Shown piece after piece: positions 22,862-33,907 of a stretch of DNA of 64,000 nt. The notes under the pieces were generated by a model, which searched no databases, was not told the origin of the DNA, and saw only the letters and a list, made by a program, of their open reading frames with translations. How positions within the stretch are numbered: the first letter of the stretch is position 1; each line of letters begins with the position of its first letter. The stretch covers positions 61,371,722-61,435,721 of the forward strand of contig NC_081846.1 of the NCBI RefSeq assembly GCF_963259705.1, given 5' to 3'. Position numbers and translations under genes: made by a program. Source of the stretch: Myotis daubentonii (taxonomy: Eukaryota > Chordata > Mammalia > Chiroptera > Vespertilionidae).

Positions 22862-23403
22862 TCTCTCTCTCTCTATATATAAAAGTGTCCAACTGTCCAA
22901 CCAACCACTATGACGCGCACTGACCACCAGGGGCAGATGCTCGATGCAGGAGCTGGCGACCTGCAGTGAATTGGCAGTGGCGGTTCTTAAGTGACACACC
23001 CTGAAAACCAGAGAGAAGGGAGCCCGATTCCTCACAGGACCACGAGATTCCACCTTCGGCCATGGGTTATGTTGTTGCTAAGGCACTGTCGGCCTCTAAT
23101 CTGGTTTACTGCACACTTGCATTTGTGTTCCACACTCTGTACGACAGCAACTTTGCAGAGTGCCCTCTCGCACGCCGGGACCCCTCGGGGGATGTCAGAG
23201 AGCCAGTTTCAGCCCCATCTCCACAGACCAGGCCGAGGGACCCCACATGCTGGAGGGACCCGACTCACTCCAGAGATTCTGGGGAGGGACCACCAGAGGT
23301 TGGCTCCAGGGTGTGTCCAGCCCGTCTTGCCCAGTCCCGTCCCGCCAGCCACCTTCTAATTAATTTCCTTTCAATGTGCATGAATTCCTGACCTGGTTAC
23401 TAG
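22862..23403 (+). mobile_element. Helitron 3 of the array
   Basis: It starts TCTCTCTCTCTCTATATATA then AAAGTGTCC, immediately after element 2. It ends at a degenerate hairpin and GGTTACTAG (23395-23403). It includes CACTGACCACCAGGGGCAG, a CTCF-like half. The 23040-23160 core does not occur in the other copies here and contains a 109-codon frame (23062-23391). It could be an internal Helitron region or a captured host fragment. Confidence 0.75.
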
Positions 23404-23405
23404 TA

Positions 23406-24043
23406 TCCTATCTAATAAAAGAGAAACATGGTAATTGGCGTACGACCGCTACCCTTCCCATTGGCTAATCAGGGCAATATGCAAATTAACTGTCAGCCAA
23501 GATGGCCGCCGGCAGCCAGGCAGCTTGAAACTAACATGAGGCTTGCTTGCTTCAGTGACAGAGGACTCCAACGTTCCCCGCCTGCTGCTGCAGGCCTCTG
23601 AGCTGGCAGTTTGAAACATAGTTACAAAAATAGAAGCTAAACAAAACCCCAGAAACCAGCTTTCAGTGAGCCCGGGATCTCAGAGCTGGAGTTGATACAG
23701 AGTTTCGATTGTAGAACTAAACAAACCAGATACCTGCTTTCAGGAGCGGAGGCCTAAGAGCTGGAGCCTCAGAGCTAAAGCTGGCTCAGAATAAAAAAAG
23801 AAAAAAAGAAAAAAACAAGCAGTTGGGAGCTTCAGTCCCAGCCTGAAAACAGCCCTCAGCCCCTCACCCAGACTGGCCAGGCACCCAGTGGGGACCCCCA
23901 CCCTGAAGGGTGTGTGACCAGCTGCAAACAGCCATCATCCCCTCATCCAGGCTGGCCAGGCACACCAGTGGGGACCCCCACCCTGATCCGGGACACCCTT
24001 CAGGGCAAACCAGCCAGCCCCCACCCATGCACCAGGCCTCTAT
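23406..24043 (+). mobile_element. Helitron 4 of the array
   Basis: It starts TCCTATCTAATAAAAGAGAA and ends GCACCAGGCCTCTAT (last base differs from CTAG). The 5' part has CAATATGCAAATTAACTGTC followed by CCAAGATGGCCGCC, an octamer plus YY1-like pair. The 3' part has two near-identical copies of a unit containing GCCAGGCACACCAGTGGGGA. Confidence 0.85.
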
Positions 24044-24976
24044 TCTATATAGTAAAAGGGTAATATGCCTCCCAGCACCGGCACCGGGATCAGCATGACA
24101 GGAGGCAGGGCCCAAACCCCCTGATCGCCCTGTGGCTCTGTGTGTGACAGGGGGCGGGGCCACAACCTCCCTATTGGCCCTGCTCTGTTCATGACAGGGG
24201 AAGGTGCCCCAACCCCCTGATCAGCCCTGCTCTGTGCCTGATGGGGGGGAGCTCCCCAACCTCCTGATCACCCTGCGGCTCTGTGTGTGACAGGGTGCGG
24301 CGCCCCAACACCCCCACCCCACGGGCCCTGCTCTGTGTGTGACGGGGTAGAGCCATAACCTCCCCATCGGCCCTGCCCTGAGTGTGACAGTGGCAGCACC
24401 CCAACCCCCTGATTGGACCTGCTCTGTGGGTGATAGAGGGCGGCGCCCCAACCCCCTGATCCGCCCTGCTCTGTGTGTGACAGGGGGGAGCTCCCCAACC
24501 CCCTGATGGGCCCTGCTCTGTGCATGACAGGGGGGAGCTCCCCAACCCCCTGATGGACCCTGATCTGTGCGTGATGGGGGGAGCTCCCCAACCCCCTGAT
24601 GGACCCTGCTCTGTGCGTGACAGGGGGTGGCACCGCAACCTCCCCATCGACCCTGCCTTGAGTGTGACATGGGGCTGTGCCCTAACCCCCCAATCGGCCC
24701 TACCCTGAGCGTGACTGAGGGTGGCATCGCAACTTCCCAATCTGCCCTGCTCTGTGCATGACAGGGGGCGGCGCCCCAACTCCCCAATCAGCCCTGCTCT
24801 GAGCCCGACCAGGGGCTGCACCTAGGGATTAGGGCCTGCCCTCTGCCAGCCGGGAGCAGGCCTAAGCCAGCAGGTCGTTATCTCCCGAAGGGTCCCAGAC
24901 TGCGAGAGGGCACAGGCTGGGCTGAGGGATCCCCCCTCCCCCCCAGTGCACAAATTTTTGTGCACCGGGCCTCTAG
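24044..24976 (+). mobile_element. Helitron 5 of the array, with internal minisatellite
   Basis: It starts TCTATATAGTAAAAGGGTAA directly after element 4 and ends with the hairpin GTGCACAAATTTTTGTGCAC, then CGGGCCTCTAG. About 735 bp of its 933 bp is a tandem array of ~47-bp units (see separate entry). Confidence 0.9.
24090..24825 (+). repeat. 47-bp minisatellite inside a Helitron
   Basis: About 15 imperfect units of the form TGTGTGTGACAGGGGG, then AGCTCCCCAACCCCCTGAT, then a GGCCCTGCTC end. The regular 47-bp spacing explains the long minus-strand frames (121-210 codons), which are not genes. Confidence 0.85.
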
Positions 24977-25835
24977 TATAAATATATATACATATATACA
25001 TATCTGATGAGAATTATACTGCTTGTTTTTTGTAGTGTCATATGAATAATTTTTCCTTCCTTCTGCTTTCTGTAATTTCTCTGGATTCTACCCTCTAAAT
25101 ATTCTCCCCTTCTGCTGTGAATTGCCTTAGTCCAGGTTACATCTCTTCTCCCTCTAAAATTGTCTCTTATTTTCATGTTTGTTCTTTTAATCCATTCTCC
25201 AAACAGCATTCAAAAATATCATTCTAATTGCCTATCTGCCACCTTAGCCCCCCTGCTTCTCAAACCTCAGGTCTTTGCTGGCTTTTCTCACTGATCTTTT
25301 TGATGGTCCCTGCAGCCAGACCACCTGCCATGCCCCCATTATCCCCTGAATACCTCCACTACTATTTCATGCTGTCTTTATGTTCCACTAGATTATATCT
25401 CCATAAAGGCAGGAATCGCTATACCCAGCATTTGAGATGATGCCCAGAATATAATAATTCTTAGTAAATGTGCTTAATAAGTAAATGTACCACTTTTTAA
25501 ATAAAAATACAGACAGCATAGCTTTTCCTCTATTCTCAGACAGAGAGGGTGCTTCTGCCCTCGCCAACACCCCTTTGCCAATCACTCTTTCCAGGATAGA
25601 ACCTTAGCAGTGAGAGCCCAATAGTCATTGGTCTATATCCTTTTGCTCACAGTGATATGTTTCAGAAAACTAATCATTAAGTTAGCATAGAAATGACTAA
25701 CTATATATGAACTATGATCACAGAGATGTGAAATACGGATGGCACTATAAGCAAACATCAGAAGCCTCTATAGAAAGTCCAAGATAGCTTTGTTACTGTA
25801 GTGGCATTGTGGGTAATGAGCTTTCTATTTTCAAA
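24977..25835. other. no recognised feature
   Basis: AT-rich DNA after the Helitron array, starting with a short TATACATA tract. No gene or repeat recognised. Confidence 0.5.
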
Positions 25836-26085
25836 ATGCTTTTTTTTCTTTATTGATTAAGGTATACATATGTGTCCTTATCACTCCATTGTACCCCCAC
25901 CCCCACCCCCACCCCCCACTCATGCCCTCACCCCTCTGGTGTCTGTGTCCATTGGTTAGGCTTATATGCATGCATATAAGTCCTGCATATATTGTTCATT
26001 ATATCCCATAAATGAGTGAGATCATGTGATATTTATTTTTAATTTGGTTCATATATCTTTCAGGGAAAGTGCTTGCTATTATTTA
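25836..26085 (-). mobile_element. L1 3'-end fragment, antisense
   Basis: TTTATTGATTAAGGTATACA and CACCCCCCACTCATGCCC, then GTGTCTGTGTCCATTGGTTA, match the reversed 3' UTR of bat L1s. The same element end recurs at 58040-58220. It includes a C-rich tract (25892-25919). Confidence 0.65.
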
Positions 26086-27900
26086 TGTACAGTACACTAG
26101 CTAGACAGCATTACCCCTTGCATATAAAGACACAACCACATACAGTTCAATTCAATCAAGTGGTAGGTGTTTTTCCTACATATCTCTAGACAATTAGTTT
26201 TTTATACAAATTTAACAGATTTAATACTTTATTTTCTTGTCCACAAAATGATCTTTATTTCCCTTTTTGAAGATAAGCAGCCCAGCAGCAAATATCTAAT
26301 AGCTATGCCATACGCATGGTTTTTATTCCATAGACGGGGGTGGGGGGGGGGTTGGGGGGCAATGCCTCAGGTTTTCAAGATGCAAAAGTCTCCTGATATT
26401 TTGGGGTAACCCTCAAGCCAGCATGGTGTCAGGGATGGTGGTTTAGGGAGACAGAGCTCAGGCACTGACCAGAGTAAAAAGAGGGAAATACTCACAAACA
26501 AAATCTTTTGAACTATGTTTCTATGCAACCCAAGGTGATGAGTAAAACAATGAATAAATCACAGCCCCACCTTCATGGAAGACAGATGATATTTTGAACA
26601 TTATCTCTCTTCATAGTACAGATGTTATTACATTTTCTTTTTCAACCTAAAACTTAAGGTACAGCTTATTACACAAATGTTGTAAAATAAAAAGAGTAGT
26701 ATCAGGGATCTTTTCTGAAATGATGCAGACACTGTATCATTCTGTAACTACAACTTTTATCTTAACCTTAGTATTCCTATCAATACTGCCTGGTTAATAG
26801 TCATGTCTGGTGGCAACAGTCAGCAGTGATGAATCTTTGAACATCTGTCAAATAACCCCCCTGGAATACATTTTGATTAATAAAAATAAAAAAAACCAGG
26901 AAGGTTTTTTGACTAAAACATTTAAAGAACTTCTAACAAACAAGTGAAAAGGCGAGGAAAATGTAAAAGAATGTTTAGATTTAGATCTTCTAAATTTCAT
27001 AGCTAACAATTTAGAGAATATTTGTTCTGTTATGTTTATACAGCTCTATGATAATTAATTGCAACATCGGGTTATATTTTTCCAAATGGATAATGCTAAT
27101 AGATCTAATATTGCATTTCTCTTACATATAAAGTTGTAGCACTGAAATATATCAACAGTTTTACTAAAGAAACTATGAAACTTCTCCATGCAAGGTACAA
27201 AACAAAGCTTTTAAGGGACAGAGGGGCATAATATGTAAGAATTTTTAAAATCCTACCTTGGTCTTACCCACGGTTATTCTGTAGAGAGTACTAGACATGG
27301 AATATAGTTCTGCCACATGTAGTCACAGAAGTGCAATAGAAACAATGAGGAGACTGGTATGTTGCATTTGGCCCTACTAACACAGCAGGTACTTAATAAT
27401 ACTAGTAACTGTTTGGTGATGATGTATAATAAAGCAAATAGCACTCAGAGGTAATTGTTCACAGTGACAGAATTTTGGTAGTCAGTTCCAACAAAATTCT
27501 TTAGTAACTTTTAGAGAAGAAATCACTTTATTTAAAAAATGTAATAGCCATAAGAAACATTTTGGAAAACATTAAATTATACTTTCTCTGTGAAATAGTC
27601 ATGCTATAAGACCCTTTGGTATTTGAAACATCTTTGCTTAGGTGAAAATTATCCTAGCTTACCCTGTACTAAAATTCTTAGCTAACAATAATAATTATAA
27701 TATTTAAAAATATCACTGACAATTTTTAGGCAAAACAATCAATTGCAAATTAGAAAAACTAGGTATCTGTTTATGTCTTATTGTATTTATTCATTTAATA
27801 ATTATCATAACTGGAGTTTTAATAGATAAGCTGATTTTGAAGTTAAGAAGGAAATAATAAAAATACAAGAACAGACATTTCTTTCAAAATAAATCAATTG
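26086..27900. other. no recognised feature
   Basis: AT-rich DNA. A G-rich stretch (26335-26359, up to ten consecutive G) is the only notable tract. No gene seen. Confidence 0.5.
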
Positions 27901-27904
27901 CTTA

Positions 27905-28040
27905 AAATTGTTCAGATGAAAACTGAACCTCACAGAAGTTAGCAACCTGCCTTTAATCACACAGTTAGGAAATGATGCAGCTACAATTTTGATCCATATC
28001 TGTCTGACTCCATTTTCATGTTCCTAACCATCTTGCTGTA
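27905..28040 (-). mobile_element. MIR fragment
   Basis: Reversed MIR core: AAACTGAACCTCACAGAAG, then CTTTAATCACACAGTTAGG and CTGTCTGACTCCATTTTC in the expected order. Degenerate. Confidence 0.65.
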
Positions 28041-28394
28041 TGACCTCCAAATATAAGAACACATCTTAAAATAATAGACTTCTATAATTGCATTTGTTTA
28101 CTAGCAAGGTTCTGCATACTGCCTCATGGTGCCAAATTGGACTCCAGAAATGTTCTTTTTGGCAGGCAGTTTACTCCTTCCCACCTCATTCATCTTCCTG
28201 GAGGAGTGGGAAGATATTTGAGCTGCAACCTCTGATTTAATGTAGACTGTAGTTCAAATTATTTTCAAAGTACTTTCCCATATTGTATTTGCTATGCAGG
28301 ATAGATAACTCCAAAGGTTAACAGGAAATGCACTGCTATTCCCATATGGCGAGAGTGGACCGAAGAACAGAAAACTTAAATAACTCACGAAGGA

Positions 28395-28605
28395 TCACTG
28401 GAAAATGGTGAAAAGAGCACCAGCTCTGATACAGATTCTCATTTGATTTACTTTGGAGCAAGTCTCTAAAACCATCTAAGCCTCAGTTTTATCACATATA
28501 AAATGGAGTATTACCATTCCTACAGGGTGTGATGAGGCTTAATTAGATTATACAGATAAACCCTCTGACAGAAGGTCTGTCATCTAACAGATTCTCAATA
28601 AAAAT
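28395..28605 (+). mobile_element. MIR element, nearly full length
   Basis: From AAAAGAGCACCAGCTCTGAT through AAGCCTCAGTTTTATCAC, ATAAAATGGAGTATTACCAT and GTGATGAGGCTTAATTAGA to CTCAATAAAAATTAA, in MIR order. This is one of the better preserved ancient SINEs here. Confidence 0.75.
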
Positions 28606-28799
28606 TAATTTTTTTCTGTTGTTAATGATTGAAACTGAAGTTAACAATGTCTGAAGAAATGAGGTCAGTGGGTAAGGTAATAAAGATCCCTTCTGCTGTC
28701 TCACCGGATATGGTTCTACCCATCTTTGTGAATGCTGATGAGAAGCTTAATTAAGTTAAAGAGTATGATCAATATATTCTTAAGTTAAATGGAAAGAGA

Positions 28800-29720
28800 A
28801 TCAATGTTTAACTAGATTTTTAATTATAAAAATGAATATATGCTTATGGTAAAAATAAATTCAAAGAGTAATAGGAATAAAACTATAAGTCATCTACCTT
28901 AAAGTTCCAACAACACTTCAGAAATAATTTCTACTGGCTATGTCTATACTCCTATTCTTTTCATGCTCAAAGAAGTTTTATAATATCTAAATATACAGAT
29001 AATATTTATTTGTAGCTACTTAACTAAAATAGGCTATAAATATCTATAATAAAAGTATAATATGCTAATTAGACCAGACATCCTTCTGGACATCCTTCCG
29101 GATGACCTTCCAGATGAAGCTGGCACTGTGAGGGAAACCTGGGTCCCGGTTGCCTGCTGACGGCTGGAGGGAAGCTGGTGCCAGCAGCAGGGGGAAGGAA
29201 GGCCTACTCTTGCAAGAATTTCATGTATCGGGCCTCTAGTATAAAAACATATAGAGAGACATATATGCAAAGGAATACTACATACACAATGGAGGTGTAT
29301 ATACAAATATATAAATGCATAAATTTATACTACATATAGCACATTCTTTATAACATCTCTGTACTACTCTACAAGTCAGAATTTTTCTGTCATCTTGAAA
29401 CTCTTTTGGGCTATTAAAACAATACTGCAACAAACATAAATCTTTGCACATATCTAAAGCTCTCTCTCTAGAATACATTCTAGAAGTAGGTCTCAGACAA
29501 GTCTCTCTCTGCTACTCCAAACAGTGGCTCATCCCTCCAATAGTGTATGAGTGCCTATTTACTCTCAACCACGCTAATACTTGTTTACATTTGACAAATG
29601 GAAAAGAGAAAAATGTAAACTCACTGCATTACTTTAATCATTTGTAAGGCTAAAAAATGTTTTGGCCTTTGTAAATCTTTTCCTATGAACTATAGTTAGC
29701 TCATTTTAATATATTTCTTT
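28800..29720 (-). mobile_element. old L1 fragment, antisense, with Helitron insert
   Basis: The sequence around 29400-29720 (AATACTGCAACAAACATAAA, AGAATACATTCTAGAAGTAG, AGTGTATGAGTGCCTATTT) resembles reversed old L1 near its 3' end. The 28800-29040 part is weaker. The element is interrupted by the Helitron at 29043-29239. Confidence 0.55.
29043..29239 (+). mobile_element. short non-autonomous Helitron
   Basis: It starts TCTATAATAAAAGTATAATA and ends ATCGGGCCTCTAG before T. At 197 bp it contains only termini and a GGACATCCTTCCGGATGACC palindromic segment. It is the same subfamily as 22695-22861. Confidence 0.9.
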
Positions 29721-30034
29721 AATTTGTGAGAGCTATTAGTCATTATATTTTCTCATAAATCAATTTCATTAATTGCCACTTAAATTGTCAAAGTATTTAA
29801 AATAATTTTAAGATTTATTCTTTGTGTTTTTTAGGGTAATCATGTGATTTAACAACAATGTAAATTATCGATAAAATAATTATTTAATATTTTTAGTTTT
29901 TATACTAACTTAATTATATTGGTTAATGTTAAACCATGTCACTTAATATTAACAATAAATTTACTTCTCTTTTCTAGTATACTTATTTTTCTTTTTGTTT
30001 AATTACATAGGCCAGTATTTTTAGAATAATATAA
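29721..30034. other. no recognised feature
   Basis: Very AT-rich DNA between L1 fragments, with nothing recognisable. Confidence 0.5.
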
Positions 30035-30764
30035 TATACTTTCATAGACATTTTTCCAAAGGAGATATACTGATGGTCAAGAGGTACATGAAAATATGTT
30101 CAACATCATTAATCGTTAAAGAAGTGCACATGAAAACTACAATGAGAAACCACCTATCACCTGTTAGAATGTCTATTATCAAAAAAACAAGGTGAGGATA
30201 TGCATAAAAGGGAACCTTTGTGCACTGCTGGTGGGAATGTAAATTGGTGCAGCTGCTGTGGAAAACAGTAGGGAAGTTCCTCAAAAAGTTAAAAATAGAA
30301 CTGCCTTACAACCCAGTGATATCACTTCTGGGTGATAATGAAAACATTAACTTGTAAAGATATATGCACCACATGTCCAAGATGGCTCTGTTTACAATTC
30401 CAAGGAATGTAAACTACCTAAATGTCCATTGATGGATGAATAGATTTTTTTAAAAAAATGCATTTTTTTTCAGCCATAAAAATAATAAATTATTTCCATT
30501 TGTGATATTAATGATCTTGAGGACATTATGCTTGATTAGTGAGACAGAGAAATACAGATACCATATGATCTCTCTTATATGTGGAATCTAAAGAAATAAA
30601 TTTAAAAATAAATAAACAAGCTCATAGATACAGAGAACAGATTAGTGGTGTCCAGGGACAAAGACAAGGGGAGGAAAGAAATGGGTGAAGATAAAAAAAA
30701 GTCACTTTTTAAAATTAAAAACTAAAATGATGTATTCAATGTCTTAAAAAAGAGAAAGCAAAGA
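30035..30764 (+). mobile_element. L1 ORF2 3' end and 3' UTR fragment
   Basis: The sense-strand L1 text is clear: GTTCAACATCATTAATCG, TTTGTGCACTGCTGGTGGGA, AATGTCCATTGATGGATGAA, ATATGTGGAATCTAAAGAA and the 3' UTR-like AGGGACAAAGACAAGGGGAG. It contains frameshifts and stops and is 5'-truncated. Confidence 0.85.
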
Positions 30765-31200
30765 ACGTATCTTTAGTGAGGAGCTAATTGCAATATTTGT
30801 TTAGATAAACAAATATTGGGATGATAAACATTGCATAATTCATCAGCTTTACAACATAGAATGACTTAGATGGAGAATATGCAAAAAAACAAACAAACCA
30901 GGTATATCAGTTTAGCAAGCACAATTGCTAGTTCTGCGGTTAACAACAAAATTTTTAATAAAAATAAAAGGATAATGGCTCTAAAGTGTTGATTCTGCCT
31001 TAGAGTTACGATTACAATTGGATAAACTCCAATTTGAATTCACATTTTATTCCACTAAGATTGTAAAACAATTATGATTATCACTCCATTTGTTACAACA
31101 GTGCTGTTCAAAGCTAGTCAGATCTGTGTTAGTGATTTGTCAGGTATCTAGTGAAGGATTGCTTTATCCTTAAAAATTAAATTAAGGACCTCTTTTTTAT
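30765..31200. other. no recognised feature
   Basis: AT-rich DNA between L1 pieces. It contains a TTTGTTTAGATAAACAAA palindrome (30797-30814). No gene seen. Confidence 0.5.
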
Positions 31201-31334
31201 TTAAAAAAAAAAGTGCATTAGAAGCCAAGCTACAGAGTGGGAGAAGATATTTCAATGCATATAGCTAACAAAAGCTCTAAATCTAGAATATAAAAATGAC
31301 TCCTTCAAATCAACCATTCAAAGACAAAGAACCC
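31201..31334 (+). mobile_element. L1 fragment, left of CCNK retrocopy
   Basis: GGGAGAAGATATTTCAATGC and AATATAAAAATGACTCCTTC are L1 ORF2-like. Joining this end to 33742 across the CCNK insertion restores a continuous L1-like sequence, so this is the target site. Confidence 0.7.
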
Positions 31335-31467
31335 GGTACTCCCCGACATCCTACGTCCAAAATGGCCGCGATCGGCAAGGAGAGACGTCGCTGAGGGGCT
31401 TACCGGAGGCAAGGGGATCCTAACATTTTCAGAGAATCTTTTGAAAAGAACAAGTCTACTTCAATAA

Positions 31468-33216
31468 ATGAAGGAGAATAAAGAAAATTCCAGCCCTTCA
31501 GTAACCTCAGCAAACCTGGACCACACAAAACCATGTTGGTACTGGGATAAGAAAGACTTGGCTCATACACCCTCTCAGCTAGAAGGACTTGACCCAGCCA
31601 CTGAGGCCCGGTACCGCCGAGAGGGGGCTCGGTTCATCTTTGATGTGGGCACACGTTTGGGACTACACTATGATACCCTGGCAACTGGAATAATTTATTT
31701 TCATCGCTTCTATATGTTTCATTCCTTTACGCAATTTCCAAGATATGTAACAGGAGCTTGTTCTCTCTTTCTGGCTGGGAAAGTAGAAGAAACACCCAAA
31801 AAATGTAAAGATATCATCAAAACAGCTCGTAGTTTATTAAATGATGTACAATTTGGCCAGTTTGGAGATGACCCAAAGGAAGAAGTAATGGTTCTGGAGA
31901 GAATCTTACTACAGACCATAAAGTTTGATTTACAGGTAGAACATCCATACCAGTTCCTACTCAAATATGCAAAACAACTCAAAGGTGATAAAAACAAAAT
32001 TCAAAAGTTGGTTCAAATGGCATGGACATTTGTAAATGACAGTCTCTGCACGACCTTGTCACTGCAGTGGGAACCAGAGATCATAGCAGTGGCAGTGATG
32101 TATCTCGCGGGACGTTTGTGCAAATTTGAAATACAAGAATGGACCTCCAAACCCATGTATCGGAGATGGTGGGAGCAGTTTGTGCAAGATGTCCCTGTGG
32201 ATGTTCTGGAAGATATCTGCCACCAAATCCTGGACCTTTACTCACAAGGAAAACAACAGATGCCTCATCACACGCCTCATCAGCTGCATCAGCCCCCATC
32301 GCTCAACCCCACACCACAAGTGCCACCAGTGCCACCGTCACAGTCGGCTCCAGGCCCTGAACCACCGCAGCCCCCACAGAAGGACCCGCAGCCATCAACC
32401 CAGCCGCCACCACCGCCACAGCAAGTCCAGCAGCCCAAGAAACCGTCCCCACAGCCTAGTCCCCCCCGCCAGGTGAAGCGAGCCACGGTTGTTTCTCCCA
32501 AAGAAGAGAACAAAGCAGCAGAACCACCACCACCTAAAATTCCCAAAATAGAGACCACTCACCCTCCATTGCCTCCGGCCCACCCACCACCAGACCGGAA
32601 GCCTCCCCTCGCGGCTGCCTTAGGCGAGGCTGAGCCACCAGGCCCTGTGGATGCCAGTGACCTCCCCAAAGTCCAGATTCCTCCTCCGGCCCACCCGGCC
32701 CCTGTGCACCAACCACCACCGCTGCCACACAGGCCACCGCCGCCGCCACCCTCCAGCTACATAACCGGGATGTCCACCACCAGCTCCTACATGTCTGGAG
32801 AGGGTTACCAGAGCCTGCAGTCCATGATGAAGACCGAGGGCCCCTCCTACAGCGCCCTGCCCCCTGCCTACGGGCCTCCAGCCCACCTGCCCTACCACCA
32901 TGTCTACCCCCCCAACCCACCCCCACCACCGGTGCCCCCTCCCCCAGCCTCCTTCCCCCCACCTGCCATCCCAACCCCAACTCCCGGGTACCCTCCACCT
33001 CCACCCACCTACAACCCCAACTTCCCGCCCCCACCCCCACGCTTGCCCCCCACCCATGCCGTTCCACCTCACCCTCCTCCAGGCCTGGGCCTGCCTCCAG
33101 CTAGCTACCCACCTCCATCTGTCCCCCCTGGAGGACAGCCACCTGTGCCCCCACCCATCCCCCCACCGGGCATGCCTCCAGTCGGGGGCCTGGGGCGCGC
33201 AGCCTGGATGAGATAA
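31468..33216 (+). CDS. CCNK: cyclin K retrogene, intact 582-codon ORF
   Basis: Cyclin K is the nuclear partner of CDK12 and CDK13 in phosphorylating the RNA polymerase II C-terminal domain and sustaining DNA-repair gene transcription. The frame runs from [14 protein letters not shown] to [10 protein letters not shown] without a stop. Two cyclin folds cover about residues 20-260 ([52 protein letters not shown]). A long proline-rich tail covers about 270-582. The length is close to the 580 residues of human cyclin K. Against the remembered human protein the fold shows few changes (for example Thr for Lys at 88 and Ser for Cys in ACSLFLAG). The 275-335 segment has many Gln-to-Pro or His differences. 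The start context is weak (T at -3). It may be a functional retrogene or a young processed pseudogene. The retained 5' UTR carries a YY1-like AAAATGGCCGCG. Transcription is unproven. Confidence 0.9.
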   Translation: MKENKENSSPSVTSANLDHTKPCWYWDKKDLAHTPSQLEGLDPATEARYRREGARFIFDVGTRLGLHYDTLATGIIYFHRFYMFHSFTQFPRYVTGACSLFLAGKVEETPKKCKDIIKTARSLLNDVQFGQFGDDPKEEVMVLERILLQTIKFDLQVEHPYQFLLKYAKQLKGDKNKIQKLVQMAWTFVNDSLCTTLSLQWEPEIIAVAVMYLAGRLCKFEIQEWTSKPMYRRWWEQFVQDVPVDVLEDICHQILDLYSQGKQQMPHHTPHQLHQPPSLNPTPQVPPVPPSQSAPGPEPPQPPQKDPQPSTQPPPPPQQVQQPKKPSPQPSPPRQVKRATVVSPKEENKAAEPPPPKIPKIETTHPPLPPAHPPPDRKPPLAAALGEAEPPGPVDASDLPKVQIPPPAHPAPVHQPPPLPHRPPPPPPSSYITGMSTTSSYMSGEGYQSLQSMMKTEGPSYSALPPAYGPPAHLPYHHVYPPNPPPPPVPPPPASFPPPAIPTPTPGYPPPPPTYNPNFPPPPPRLPPTHAVPPHPPPGLGLPPASYPPPSVPPGGQPPVPPPIPPPGMPPVGGLGRAAWMR

Positions 33217-33688
33217 CCTGATGCCTTTTTTCCCCTTTGTTTTTTTAACAAGTTTTTCTAGTTACCTTGAAGGGTAGTTGAAGTGAGGAAGCAGCAGGGT
33301 ACCTTGTATAATGCTGGACAGTTGCAGTATGGGAAGACATGGACCAGGCCCGGGAGATGGATCAGATGGTCCTCCAGGCCCGGAGTGGGGACAGCCCCGG
33401 CAGCGCCCGGGCCGCCCGGCTGTGCTGGTGTCGGCTGAGGGCCGCGTCCTGCACTGGGTGACTATACTAGTGAAAATGTTAACCAGCCATATTGGCTCAA
33501 TAAATAGCTTCCGTAAGGAGTGAATTTCCTTCTAGAAATCAGTGCCTATTTTTCCTGGATATGCAGTTTTAAACAGTCCAGTTCCATCTGAAGTCAAGCT
33601 GTCGTCATCACTTCCATTCCGTGTTCTCTTCCATGACACCCAGTCGCTCAGAAGCAGCTTTTTGATTTAGAGATATTTACATCTTTGT

Positions 33689-33694
33689 ATTAAA
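33689..33694 (+). promoter_or_regulatory. polyadenylation signal ATTAAA of CCNK retrocopy
   Basis: ATTAAA lies 17 bases before the genomic poly(A) run. It marks the cleavage signal that the parent mRNA used. Confidence 0.85.
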
Positions 33695-33741
33695 GTTATT
33701 TTGAAGCGGTAAAAAAAAAAAAAAAAAAAGACAAAGAACCC

Positions 33742-33900
33742 ATGTAAAAATGAGCAAAAGACCTCATAAAAGAAGGTATATTTAAATGTTAAATAAACAG
33801 AAGAAATGTAGTCATCAGAAACTACAAATTAAATGCACAATGTGTCTGTTAGAGATTTGGGACTATAATAACAAAACAATAAAAAAGAATAAAAAATTTC
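33742..33900 (+). mobile_element. L1 fragment, right of CCNK retrocopy
   Basis: AAAAATGAGCAAAAGACCTC and ATGTAGTCATCAGAAACTAC continue the L1 ORF2-like sequence interrupted at 31334. They match the usual L1 order (a 'GGGCAAAAGACATGAA'-type segment). The homology continues, more weakly, to the right of the mariner-like insertion. Confidence 0.65.
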
Positions 33901-33907
33901 ATATCTA

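Larger units (their letters stand above)
31335..33726 (+). other. CCNK: CCNK retrocopy, whole processed transcript
   Basis: Complete hallmarks of an L1-mobilised mRNA copy: no introns, a 133-bp 5' UTR, the full ORF, a ~490-bp 3' UTR and ATTAAA 17 bases before the tail. There is an uninterrupted A run at 33711-33729. Perfect 15-bp target duplications AAAGACAAAGAACCC lie at 31320-31334 and 33727-33741. The clean tail and perfect duplication suggest a recent event. Confidence 0.95.

Noticed and set aside
24189..24821. Long minus-strand frames of 121-210 codons
   Set aside because: They are read through a 47-bp minisatellite inside a Helitron. Because 47 is not a multiple of 3, open frames recur in several phases without coding constraint.
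24090..24825. CRISPR-like array
   Set aside because: Units are contiguous and variable without distinct spacers, and the host is a mammal. It is a minisatellite.
32289..33072. Several 89-177-codon antisense frames in the cyclin K tail
   Set aside because: They are complements of proline codons (Gly/Trp-rich translations), not independent genes.
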